Source of the DNA: Glandiceps talaboti
Taxonomy: Eukaryota > Hemichordata > Enteropneusta > Spengelidae
DNA length: 50,000 bases
Direction of reading: 5' to 3'
NCBI RefSeq assembly: GCF_964340395.1
Contig: NC_135553.1
Coordinates: 24,469,449-24,519,448 of the forward strand
The first letter of the stretch is position 1. Each line of letters opens with the position of its first letter. Below are positions 33,026 to 45,200 of this stretch, piece after piece. The notes beneath the pieces were generated by a model, which was not told the origin of the DNA, made no database searches, and saw only the letters and a list, made by a program, of their open reading frames with translations. Position numbers and translations under genes: made by a program.

Positions 33026-36000
33026 CTCGGTGAGTATCAATCTGCTAAGACAGTGCTCTATACCGCAGTGGCAGAGCGTAATATATATATATGACCACAT
33101 AAATGAATAAATGTTGAAAACACGAAACTGTGGTGGGTCGTACTTTGACTCATTAACAACGAGAGCTATGACTGGATATTGCTTTAAAAGTATGAACAAA
33201 GGTCGATATAAGAACCAGCGTGAGTTGTACAGTTAGTCATCGAATTCTTATTTCATAACGAGCACACACACAACACGCAAATATTTTACATTGCAACCGA
33301 AACCATACTGCACTGATCTCTCTGTTTGGTTACAAGTTCTTAACTAAACATTCATTAGATTAGCTTATTCAGATAGTGTCGACCATGACACCGGCCTTGC
33401 AGGCTTCCCACTGAGTGTTGTCGTTTTACGCTCGGTCGATTTCCAGACATCGATACTTCCACAATTTGTCCAGGAAGATTGTATCTGAATTTCATATCTA
33501 CATCGAGACGGTGGTTATGTTTGGGCCGTAAAGTAACCACAACACAATCATTCAAATTGGCATGTTAGTGGGACACACTGTACGCGTTATGATTGATGGT
33601 AAGTTAACGAGGGAGTTGAATACGAGTCGTGTCATGATCTCTGCGAACTCAGTGTTAATTCGCTGGCATGGGAAACAGATTATATAATATGGAGACTTGT
33701 CTAAAACTACACAGCGACCTGGCCTGATACCACGTTCGTGGACAAAATGGTGGCATATCTTGATATCTCTCACGAGATATATAAATAACGTAAGCGAAGC
33801 ACACCTTGCCTTGTTAGGTTGTAACACCTGTGGGTCAATACCTTAAGTACGTCTTCCAACCAACAATGTCACTGTATACCTCACAACCATCGTACCATTT
33901 CGTATGACCGCGATGACTTCTTGCCGATGTGACGATCAGAAAGCAACATCTCCTACTTTAACAGGTATCTTCCTTGCCGGTGACACGCGACGTACGCGTA
34001 CCGACAGAGCTGATGGTCTTCCGGGTGTGGTTTCCTTAACCCAACAAGCTATATTTGCATATGAAACCCAACAACTATATGTCGCGAGTACACCAGTGTT
34101 ATCGCCAAAGTATGCAAATTAGAACATGTGACGTAGGAGAATTCCAGCCGAGCCAAGGAAGTTAATAGAAACAGTGAAAACATACACGACTAGTCGACTA
34201 AGCTACGTAGAACAATTTGAGAACATGAGACGGCTGGCTTGCATACATATCCCTATATTATATTTACTCATTCGATATGTGTTATTCGGTGTACACAAAT
34301 TACGCGTAGGTTCTAGTACAATGTATAGGCCCCGCGGCCGAGGCCTAACATTCCACTGTATACAACTTGAACTTGAATGTGTCACCAGAGATGCTTAAAT
34401 TGCTTTCTAATCACCAATCAAGATCACAGTGAGACAGGCGATAAATAATTCTAACTTTTATATGTAAGTGCAGGTTACAATGAAAGGTCAGGGCAAAACT
34501 TGATACACATGTACAAGATTATATCGTCACCATTCAATCTATCAGCAATCTATAAAGGCGTTTTAGACCTAAATAGCAAGTTGTCAAACATGGAAACTTG
34601 ATCCATTCACTGTGTATGTTTGTAAATTGCCTTGTGAAGGAGTCATATAGACGTCATCATGCTGCCACGTTCCCCATGCCATGGGCCAGCCCAAAATGGA
34701 GTAAATAAACACTCAAGAAAAACGCAACGTGGCAAGCTTGTCATTATCCCCCCATAAATATAGCCTACTGTATTTACTAGTAAACCATCCAAACTGCGAT
34801 TTGATTTTTTTAAATTAAAGGAAGAACGAGCGAAAATTAAAAAAAAAATCAAATTAGCAAGTTAGGACAACTGAAAATAAGTGTAGTAGCATTTATATCC
34901 TTCAAGTCCACAGGTAGGCTACCATGAGTCGGTGGCCACCCCTTATACGACGCGCTGACGCGTAGTATAGTGTGAACAATCAAAACGTATACCATAGATC
35001 CATATGTAGGGTCTATGGTAGAGCCTACGTCTAGAGTATAATGCAACATGTATACTGTTTACATTACACTACGCATGTGTAGTTGTCGGTGATTGACCAG
35101 ACTTGATTGACCCCCACCGTGATGACATAGATGATAGATGATGTACACGAGTACCATCATCATAAATTGATCCCATTAATGAAATATTACTGAAAACATT
35201 ATAAGTATAATTTATTTGTTTAATAACATTAACAGATTTAGGTCACTCCAAGCAACTTACGAAGTCGAGTGTCGACTGTACAGAGGCTGTTGCAGTAATT
35301 TACAGACTGTAGATAGATTGTAGATTCTTAGATTTTCCCAACTGACCCCAATGCGTTTCATTATATTTCGCTAGTATCGACGTGGTATAAACTTTTGACG
35401 TCTGTAGTATCTCGCAGATTGCAGTGGATATTAACAAAGTACGTAGTACGTCATAAGTTATCACGGTCTGGGAATAGAAAAACGAATATATTACTTTAAT
35501 CCGAATAACTGGGCCATTCAGTAGAGACTTTATTTAGTAGACGAACTAATACCGAGAGCCCGTCGACGCATGCGGAAGAAATGCCAGCTCTGGTTTGCAA
35601 GAATGCTGTCGACGGTGCCGTGCTTTTTACAAAGAAACGGTGAACTAAATATGAAATGCAAACAGGCTAAAAAAAGGAAAAAATAATAATGTTTTGCAAT
35701 ATTCAATAAGACACATTTTCAAGCAAAAAAATCACATTTGTGTTCGTAAATTTAATTGGTTTAATATGAGCTCGTAAAATCTTTATTTTTATGCTAAAAT
35801 TCAATGTTTATATTCGTAAATTTCATGTTACTATTCATTCATACATGTATTTTAATGATTAAATTACTGACTTCCATTTGTATTCGTGAGTCCCTATATT
35901 GTTATTGATGAATATTCGTAAATCATATTTGCATTCATCAACTTATTTTTCATATTGGACAAATGTTATATTGGCTTACAGTACCCTTATGTCCACGTGC

Positions 36001-36322
36001 TATGGTCCTATTTTTGTTGTACATGAGAGCTTCATTTGCAGGGATGCATATGCGTAATGCCATTTTAGTGAGAAAAAAATACATTGATTGGTAAAACTTC
36101 AATTTTACGACTTCTACACTTCATGTGCATGGGAAATGCACTCGCATTGCCATTCAAAGGAATAATATGTTTAGTATGTGGAAACCTTCATTGATTTTAC
36201 GAATATAAATATGTAGATCAACCAATGAAAAGATGACTTTTACGAATACAACTGACTTTTTTGCATGAAAACATGTTTATAAAAATTATTGAATAATGCA
36301 ACATGACACGGTCTGCCATATA

Positions 36323-36540
36323 GTATGTATGTATGTATGTATGTATGTATGTATGTATGTATGTATGTATGTATGTATGTATGTATGTATGTATGTATGT
36401 ATGTATGTATGTATGTATGTGTGTGTATGTGTGTATGTGTGTGTGTGCGTGCGTGCGTGCGCGCGCGCGCGCGTGTGTGTATGTATGCATGCATGCATGC
36501 AGGTAGGTAAGTAGGTAGTTAGGTAGGTAGGTAGGTAGGT
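36323..36540. repeat. (GTAT)n, GT/GC and (GTAG)n compound microsatellite
   Basis: TATG units, then GTGTGC and a CGCGCGCGCG core (about 36460-36472), then GCAT and GGTA blocks. Confidence 0.95.
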
Positions 36541-37417
36541 AGATTATGTATGTGTGTAGGTAGGTGTATACGTAAGTAAGATTTTTTTTTAAAATTTATA
36601 TAATTATATGAAAGAAAAGTGACACGTACAAACATTCATTAATATATACTTTTCAATGTCTGCTCTGTTGTGATCACAGTTCCCTGCACTGAAAATTACG
36701 ATGCTCACACAAAATAATGACCTGATTTACTTAGGTTATCGATTATATGTAACGTTTGTTTACTCATTCACAGTGTCAATTTGGATTATTGACTTTTTAT
36801 CGCACTATACAATCAGTCTGAGTTTATCCGCCATTAGTGTCAACTCTTCCTGTTACTGTCTTCATCGAAGCATATTGCGGTGTTTGCCGGCGTTCAAGTT
36901 CACCAGCATTATCAGCATTATACCATGGAAGCTAGATGACTTGAAACAAAACATCTTTTGGCTAAATAAGAAAATCTTACAAACGTTGTTATATTTTGTC
37001 GCCTGTGTCTCGGTCAAATTTTACTAAAGCTGATTTTGTTCAAATTCTCTGGCTTGACGTAAATATTACCAATATTGTTACGTTTTGTTTTGGTGAGTTA
37101 TCATTATCTTATCAGAGTGTAACTAATATCATATACATTGTAACAAGGTATGATTTCAGGCATATCAGTGTTTTAAAATGTATTTCATTTTTGCCTGATA
37201 ACTTGTGGCGATGCTATAAGCTATATGTTGAGCCATTTTTCCACTTAAACTGGCTTCCATGTTGTAATTTCAATAGAGTGATTATTATAGTCTTAGCTTG
37301 GTGATATGGGATACAATGTTAACAGCAGTACTTATTGATGAGAGACAGAGGTCAGAGGTCAGAGGTCGTGTCATGTCACTATCAACCGCATTCATGTATA
37401 GTATATTGCATGTATTG

Positions 37418-37519
37418 TATGTATGTATGTATGTATGTATGTATGTATGTATGTATGTATGTATGTATGTATGTATGTATGTGTGTGTGTATGTATGTGT
37501 GTGTGTGGGGGGGGGGGGT
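37418..37519. repeat. (GTAT)n ending in GT and a G run
   Basis: TGTA units to about 37480, GT to 37506, then 12 G. Confidence 0.95.
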
Positions 37520-38491
37520 AGGTAGGAAGGTATGCACGTAAGCGCGTGCCCCTACTAGGCAAAATAAAAGTTCCCTTTCTTTTGCTCTTAGAAAAAAATT
37601 GTTGTCGTGGTGTTGAAAAAAAAATTGTTGATGGGTCCAAATCTTCCAGCCACCCCACCCCCTCAGAAATCAAATGGTTTACCCCTTACCTCATGCTATC
37701 CTCCAGCCCTACCCCTTGAATCAAATGGTTTATCCCTTACCGCGTGCTGAATACATGTATTCACATTTCTATTATCTATTGTCACAGATGATTTGATTTC
37801 CTTTATTTCTCTTGGGCGTTTAAAAAGTGATATAAGTCATCTCCTATGCAAGCTATTGATCGTGCATCCTGATTTCATTATGATCTCGGAAAACGTCACT
37901 CCAGAAGAAAGAATAAATTGAATAATAGAAACCTAATCAGGAGATGGGATTATTCAGTAGGTAATAAATGGTGTTCCTGGGTGTAATGTAATGTTCATTA
38001 GATTATCATTATTTGATTTCCTTGTTATTTGCATTGTAGTCTTAATATCTATTTACTTCTCAGCTGTTTTGTGCTTTTGGCTCACGCCACCTCCTTTATT
38101 CGTTCTGATGTATTCATGTAACCCTCCTCCGGGGATAAACGGAGGCATGTTCCGTTATTAAAATAAAGAAAGACTATAGTATACTATTAAAAACTTGACT
38201 TGATGATAGCAGCTGAATTACTGTCACAGAAAAGATGATAATCTGATCATATTACTACGGGTTTTTTTCTTACGACCCCTTCTATTTCTTTTGAAGTCGT
38301 TTTTACTATAATAAGTTTGAATTCGTTCAACCAGCTGTTTACGGAGCTAGTGATATTCTAATTCTATTCATCTCGTAGGTATGAGACATAAAATGCGATG
38401 CAATACTTGGATAGAAGACCAGCCAATGTTTACACAGAATCGTTAACATTTTCGTGCGGACTGTGTAACATTTGTTGCTTTTTTGTACATG

Positions 38492-38496
<5 letters not shown>

Positions 38497-38538
<42 letters not shown>

Positions 38539-38541
38539 GTG

Positions 38542-38600
<59 letters not shown>
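38497..38600. repeat. (GT)n microsatellite
   Basis: About 50 GT units with two GC variants. Confidence 0.97.
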
Positions 38601-38602
<2 letters not shown>

Positions 38603-38703
38603 TGATATCATATGCCACTATGTTCTTAAGATATGATGGATGGTAATTGCTTGTGATTGCTTGATTTGCATAATTAATCATATTCTCAATATTGTCAGAA
38701 TAC

Positions 38704-38777
38704 TCACAAAACGTAGTGGATACATTGATGATACCTTGACATTTAGGTATCGTTAATGTATCCACTACGTTTTGTGA
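38704..38777. repeat. Long hairpin, 33-bp arms
   Basis: Arms 38704-38736 and 38745-38777 pair with about two mismatches around an 8-nt loop. The outer arm is TCACAAAACGTAGTGGATAC. Confidence 0.9.
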
Positions 38778-38823
38778 TATTCAGCATTGGCCATCGCTAA
38801 CCCTGGACGCCTTTTTTTTTGCT

Positions 38824-39062
38824 TTCAATTTACAACAAGTAACACTGAAATAAAGCCCTTTCTCTATGTGCTATACTCATTTATAGCATTCATATCAAGT
38901 GTATAGGGTAAACTGTTTCAATTGATTTATTTCCAATCCTGTGGCCTTTCTAATGTGGTCAATTAGCAAATGAAACAGTATACTTTTACACTTGATATGG
39001 ATGCTATAACTGAGTGTAGCACATAGAGAAAGTGCTTTATGGTGTTATGGGTTGTATATGAA
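38824..39062. mobile_element. Foldback element, about 100-bp inverted arms
   Basis: Left arm 38824-38925 and right arm 38960-39062 are inverted, diverged copies sharing TTTCTCTATGTGCTA and CATATCAAGTGTA. It sits directly right of the 33-bp hairpin and may form one composite element with it. No coding capacity. Confidence 0.7.
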
Positions 39063-39453
39063 GTAATTAAATTATTACTTCAGTAGAACTGATATAAGTG
39101 ATGGCAGAAGTATGCCCTCTACCGACTACCATGAACAAGTTGGGACAATGAGCGTTGTTACCTCCTTCAAATAAATGAGGCACTGGAAGAACCTATCAAA
39201 TAACGCCTTGTCGATGGCTAAGTGTCGTTTAGTAGATGAACCATATGGATTTCACATTGTTCGACATTAGCGCACTTTTAACTACATATTTGCATTGTAC
39301 CTTTAACCTCCAGGTTTCAGTGTCAGGAGGGCCACACATAAATTTGAATTATCATTCAACTAAAACATTTGTTCAGTTACTTTAAGTAGTTTACTCTCAC
39401 CATGCTCCCATAGCTATATGACATCGAGGAAATATATGACGTACTTTAACTTG

Positions 39454-40134
39454 TGAAACGCTGTTGATCGGCTTACTGTGCAGTTAACGATATTTAATGT
39501 TCAAACGGGGAAGTACTCACTCGCACTGCTGTTCCAATCGTCAGTCTGTTTCATTAAAGACTATAACGTTGAATTAGCCGACCAACTAGTTTCTTCTCAA
39601 ACCATCTCTTCTACGAGGTACCGTACCGACTTGGATTGTGTTGAGTAGAACTCACAACGAAACATACGTATCTGGTTCAACGAACGCCAAGCTAACCACT
39701 TGGTTGATTTTATTACATGACCACTCTCCGTCTCCGCCTCTCCCCCGAGATGGGCTAAAAAACCAACTTAAATACATTTCCAAGTTTACACAAAATCTCT
39801 ATTCTTAGAGTATGACGTATTCTTAAGTCTATGATAAAAGACATCATCCGAGATCTAATATCCAATCACCTTCCCTAGATTAGTAATACAAGTTCATATC
39901 TCAAAGACCATAAAATAGTCATGTCATAATAAAACTTGTTGACAATTCAATCGTACCTAGTACAAACAATTCAGAAACACCCCATGTAGAGATGTCAAAG
40001 ACCTATGTTGTTACGCAACGGAATGTCACTGTTTGTACAAAGTATAAATGCTTTTTGACTTCAATTTAGAGTTCATAATGAAAATTTACCAAAATGTCCT
40101 GAATGGATATATTTTAGATATGTGACTCGTAACA
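39454..40134 (-). repeat. 3' LTR
   Basis: 681 bp. A minus-strand AATAAA at 39714-39709 is a plausible poly(A) signal. The other copy lies exactly 8318 bp to the right. Confidence 0.95.
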
Positions 40135-42258
40135 CAGCGCCCACCTTCACTGTGAAGCGCCCTCGCTTCAACATAAATTATTGACATCTCTCCTCGCAAA
40201 AAATATCGTACCATCTTGCCTAACTAAGAAATATAAAGTAAAGAAAGTGAAATGTTAGAAAAAAAAATGATTCGAAAATTGATATGCAATACTTGAAATA
40301 AAATACTAGAGTAGTAATGCAACATTGTTGTAAATCAAAATTGAATCAGTTGTTATGTGACCGAGCTAAATTAAATAAAGTGAAAATAAATTGCGTGTGA
40401 TACAATGGAACCATACAAATAAATCGGAAAGTAGGAAAGTGCCTTACTGCAAATCACCAAATAAGTAAAAAGTATCATAATAAAAAATAACTCCAACTTT
40501 GACAAAATAACTAATAATTACGTTGAACTAATGAAAAACAGCCAAAATTAATGATTTGAATAAATCTCAGATAAAATTCAAAATGAGTAATTGTTGTTCT
40601 GGTATATGTAATAATATATGTAAAAGGAGTCGAATAAAAGAATAAAATGTAAACATATCATACCTAATAAGCTATCATATTGATATTTTAAATAGTAACA
40701 AAGAGAATAAAAGCAACTTAATGATAATCGGTAGTCAGTATGCCAGTCTAAGACAATATATCTCACGCATTATCACTAAGTTTTATCGCATCAAAGCATA
40801 GTATAAATTTGTAATTTTCGCAAGCCATAAAGGTTACGTAATGTCGCAAGTAGCGGGGAGATGATGCCGTGCTATTGTATATATGTTCAAGGACGACATC
40901 AAACGCACCCTATTATCGCCAAATACGTAAAATAAACCATAGACTTTAGAGGATTCTTATCATGAAAATAGTCAGTCAACGTCAATCGCTACGTCATGAC
41001 TAATAAATACATATCTATATCACACAAAGTAATGTGCAAATGTCAATGGACTGTGTCAACCCATAAAGCACTTCGTAAATAAGAGTGTCAGAGGGCCTTA
41101 TCGCAATATGTAATTCGTAATATTATATAACCCACTTCACTGTGTGTCACATATACGTATTAATCTTGAGAAGAGTAAACAAACGTAAACTAACCAAGCT
41201 ACAGAAAGAATGCATGCTTGTCCCTAGGTAAACAATAAAACATTGTCCTGCGTCCAGGACTGAAATGGTTTGCCAAGGAACCTTCTGACTGTACATGTAA
41301 GTCGGTAGTACTCTAAAACAGTCGAAAATGCCAACTTTAACGTAACTCTAAACTATTATATACCTGTCAGCACCTAATTGAAACACATCCGCTATCTAAC
41401 AAAGAATAATAATTATTTGAACTTGAAACTTTGTCGACAGATATAACCAAATAATCCAAATCAAACTATCAAACAAAGGGAACCTTCTTCACATAGAGGT
41501 GGTAAACATACTCAAGATATTGAGCTCAACAAATAAACAGTATTGCCACAAATGAAAAACAAAAACAAATGAACAACTCTATTTCATTTGAAGTTCAGCA
41601 GACATATGAAAGCATGAAATGAACAAACACATAAATGAAATGGAAGCTAGAATCATGAAAAGGAACACATGCGCCTCTGATCATTAAGACGTTGGAGCTA
41701 ATGTATTGAAATATTATGAAATAATACACACGCAGATGAAAATAAACAAATTACCTTTAAAGAGTTTTATGTCTGATGAGTTGCCAATAAACGAATATTT
41801 CCCGATCATAACATCACAATTATACAGCGTCAGGCCTGACTATACAAACACTCACTCAATCATACTATGCACTCAAACATACTATAGTAAAGAACCCCAG
41901 CAAAAATATACTAAGTAAACTCTATCAAACAGAATATTCATCAAAGCAACTGCAAGGATGAAAAGAAAAATAAAAGTAAGTACACGATGCGATTGGATAC
42001 AAGGTTGACAATTATGAGTTATGACAACAATTTTTGTGTATAAGAATCGGTGAACACACATTAGTTTAATATATGAAGACAAATGTAATGTTATGTAAAC
42101 AGTGCACACCTGAAGCATTGCCATAAAGATACAGATACAACTGGGGCTACAATGTTGAAACAATAAATATCGTAACAGAAACAATGTTAAGACAAAGAAG
42201 ACAATATGAGCCATATCTTTGAACTCGGCGGTTCCTAGCAACAACCTTTGGTTTGCTA
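40135..42258. other. Retrotransposon 3' internal region without pol homology
   Basis: 2124 bp between the Gag-Pol stop and the 3' LTR, strongly AT-rich, with many stops in all frames. The only open frame of note is the hydrophobic one at 41882-42214. A clean polypurine tract is not evident beside the LTR; the adjoining minus-strand sequence is GTGAAGGTGGGCGCTG. Confidence 0.7.
41882..42214 (-). CDS. Small hydrophobic open frame downstream of Gag-Pol (doubtful)
   Basis: Starts 44 bp after the Gag-Pol stop codon on the same strand, 110 codons from the first ATG. The product has hydrophobic stretches at about residues 4-18 and near its C-terminus, and several Cys. No envelope motif such as a furin site or fusion peptide is recognisable. 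In such AT-rich DNA a hydrophobic frame can arise by chance, so I treat coding as unproven. Confidence 0.2.
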   Translation of the reverse strand: MAHIVFFVLTLFLLRYLLFQHCSPSCICIFMAMLQVCTVYITLHLSSYIKLMCVHRFLYTKIVVITHNCQPCIQSHRVLTFIFLFILAVALMNILFDRVYLVYFCWGSLL

Positions 42259-45200
42259 TTAAGTTGGGCGTGACTTACCCGTAATGACAACTGGATTGTC
42301 GCGTAAAGATTGAAGGGCAACTTCATTCAAGTAATCCCTTGGAATCCATGAATTGTCTGAATTAGGGTATCCCTCCCATTTTATCAGATATTCTAAAATG
42401 CCATTTTTGTATCGTCCGCGTAAAATCTTTTCTATACGATAATATGTGTCATCACCAACATATTCATTTTCTCCAGCTAAACTGTCACTATCATAATCAA
42501 TGGGATGTCGCGCAGGGGACCGATTTGAACGTACTGTATCGTTTGAATCGGAAGTATCAGCACTTTCATGGGTTGAGACTTCGACGTGATTCCCTGAACT
42601 ACTACGAGTTTCACGTGTGCTATGTGCTATTTTACGAGCGATACGTCTTTCTGCTCTCTTTCTAACAGCTACTTTCTTATCTATTTGTCTTGGCTGTGCA
42701 GAGTGATCAGTTGATTCAGACACACTTTCACTGGACGTGTCTGATAAATCATAAATTTCTGTATCCGAATACATATGATAGTCACGACCGTTATCATCAT
42801 TCACTGGGTGTGATAAGTGATTGTCGCTCTGTATCTGAGTTGCACTGTCAGATTCATCAATTGATTCCTGATCATCATTACTTAATAGACGTCGTGGTCT
42901 CAACTTTGCATGCTTGAGTCGGTTAGCATGAATAACTTTCCCATAAGGTCTTGTGCCTTCAACATGTTGCAGTTTGAAATTTACCGGTGAAATTTGCTCC
43001 TTAATGCGATATGGTCCGCGGAAGAATTTGTGAAACTTCTTGGCGTAACCGGGCTTCACAGCCGGATGATGAAGATACACTATGTCACCTACTTTAAATG
43101 TATTCTCAGCATGTGCAGATTTATCATATCTCTTTTTCATCTTTGCTTGTGCCTTTTCGATATTCTCTTTCGCTAATGATACAGCCAAATTGCGGCACCG
43201 AGCCATCTCCTCTAAGAATAAATTCGCGTTGTGTGATGCACTAAGTTGTGGTATTAATTCAGTATCAACCGGTAGTCTTGGCTCGACCCCAAACAATGCC
43301 CTGAATGGTGACATTTTCGTCGTGTCATGTGGCGTAGACCTGTATGCGAATAAAACTGACGGTAGAAAAATGTCCCAATCATCACCTAGTCGATTCGTGT
43401 AAATAGAAATCATATCTATCAGAGTTCTGTTAAAACGCTCTGTCAGCCCATTTACCGATGGCATATACGGAGATGAACGCTTCTTTGTAATATCGAAATA
43501 GCGACAAACTTCTTTCATAACATGTGACATAAATGACGAACCTTGATCTGAGAGAATAGAATTTGGAAAACCAAAAGTGCAAAATATTTCTCGAAACAAT
43601 ACTTTAGCAACAGTTTCTGCTTTCGTATTAGGTACTGCGAATGCCCACGCAAACTTAGTCAAATATTCCGTCACAACTAAAATATGCACATTCCCACTTT
43701 TTGTCTTTTTCAGTGGCCCTAAAAAATCCATGCCAAGTCTATGCATAACTCCCGTGACTTTCAGTGGAATTAAGTGACCTTTGAACCGACGACCTCTCTT
43801 TCTAGTATGACAACGTGCACACGATGCTACATAATCTGTGATATCCTTATTCATCCCATCCCAATAATATCGTGATCGAATTGCATATAAACATCGCGAC
43901 GTCCCGAGATGACCTCCTGTTACGTCATCGTGAATCCGCTTTATTACATACAATTGAAGTGACCGTGGAATAACTAATTGTCTAACACAATCCTTAGCTA
44001 GAGCAGACTTTCCCGACGGTGACCATAAATGATACAAAATTCCATTGAGCAACAAATAATTTGCCTGCGTGTTTGCGATACGTTTAGCCAACTTTTTATC
44101 ATTTGGTAAATCCCCACTTGTTAAGAACTTAATCATCGGAACTAAATGACTGTCACTATGCTGTAAGCGCGAAATTCTATCAGCTGTCGTATTGGAATGT
44201 AAGTCATCATTGAGTACGCAATCATCATTTACTGTGACTGATCCCTGGGATTGACTATCAGTACTAGTCTCAACACTATTTGTACTGGCAATCGTTGCTA
44301 AGGTGTTATATAATTCACTGATGTCTATATCAGAGTCATCTGATTTGTGTGACTTATCCAAATCCACCATATTAACATTGGCCATTTGTGTACTTGACCC
44401 TCTAGTGTTATCGTCGTCGACCTTTATGTCATTGCTCATTGTAGGCTCAAATGCAGGTGTATCTGGGGTACTGAAGTCAGAGTTTTGGCTCCCTACCTGT
44501 TCATATTCTCTACGCGATAACCCGTCCGCGTGGGGAATATTTTTGCCCGGTCTGTGTTGAATATCGAAATCATACTCTTGAACTCGCATAATCCAACGTG
44601 TTATTCTACCACTAGGTGATTTCATTTTGAACAAATATGGTAAATTAGCATGATCAGTAATCACCGTAAAACGATTACCTCTTAGATAAGGGTCGCACTG
44701 CGATAACCCATGTAGTAAAGCAATAGCTTCTCGTTCTGTCGTCGAATATTTCCGTTCGCGCGAACTCAGAGATCGACCACCATAAGCAATCGGTCGTTCT
44801 AGTTTATCCTGTTTTTGTGCTAAAACGTACCCTACACTAAATGCAGATGCGTCGGTATACAGGATGAACGGATCATTGTATTGAGGAAATCCTAACAATG
44901 GAGCTGTCACTAGTTTTTGTTTCAAGGTATCAAATGCCTGTTGACATTCATCTGTCCATTTGAACACTTTGTTCTTATGCAATAAATTATGAAGTGGATG
45001 GGCAATCTTAGAAAAATCTCTGATAAAACGGCGATAGAAACCTGCCAGACCTAGAAAGCTCTTGACCTTAGAAACATTTGTAGGGACTGGAAAACTCTCA
45101 ACAGCTGAAATCTTAGCTGGATCCGCGGAGATACCATCCTTAGTCAGAATATGACCCAAGAACTTAATTTTCTTCCTACCAAAGTGGCACTTCTTTGGAC

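Larger units (their letters stand above)
30573..39453. other. Long gene-poor region upstream of GALNT gene B
   Basis: 8.9 kb with no recognisable gene. It should contain the gene B promoter, but no TATA or other core element stands out. Minus-strand frames at 30838-31229 and 33355-33827, and plus-strand frames at 33904-34122 and 36701-37304, have no motif I can name. Simple repeats and foldbacks are listed separately. Confidence 0.5.

Noticed and set aside
36701-37304. Two overlapping plus-strand frames rich in hydrophobic residues
   Set aside because: AT-rich DNA gives such frames by chance; no motif, no splice structure and no partner gene seen.
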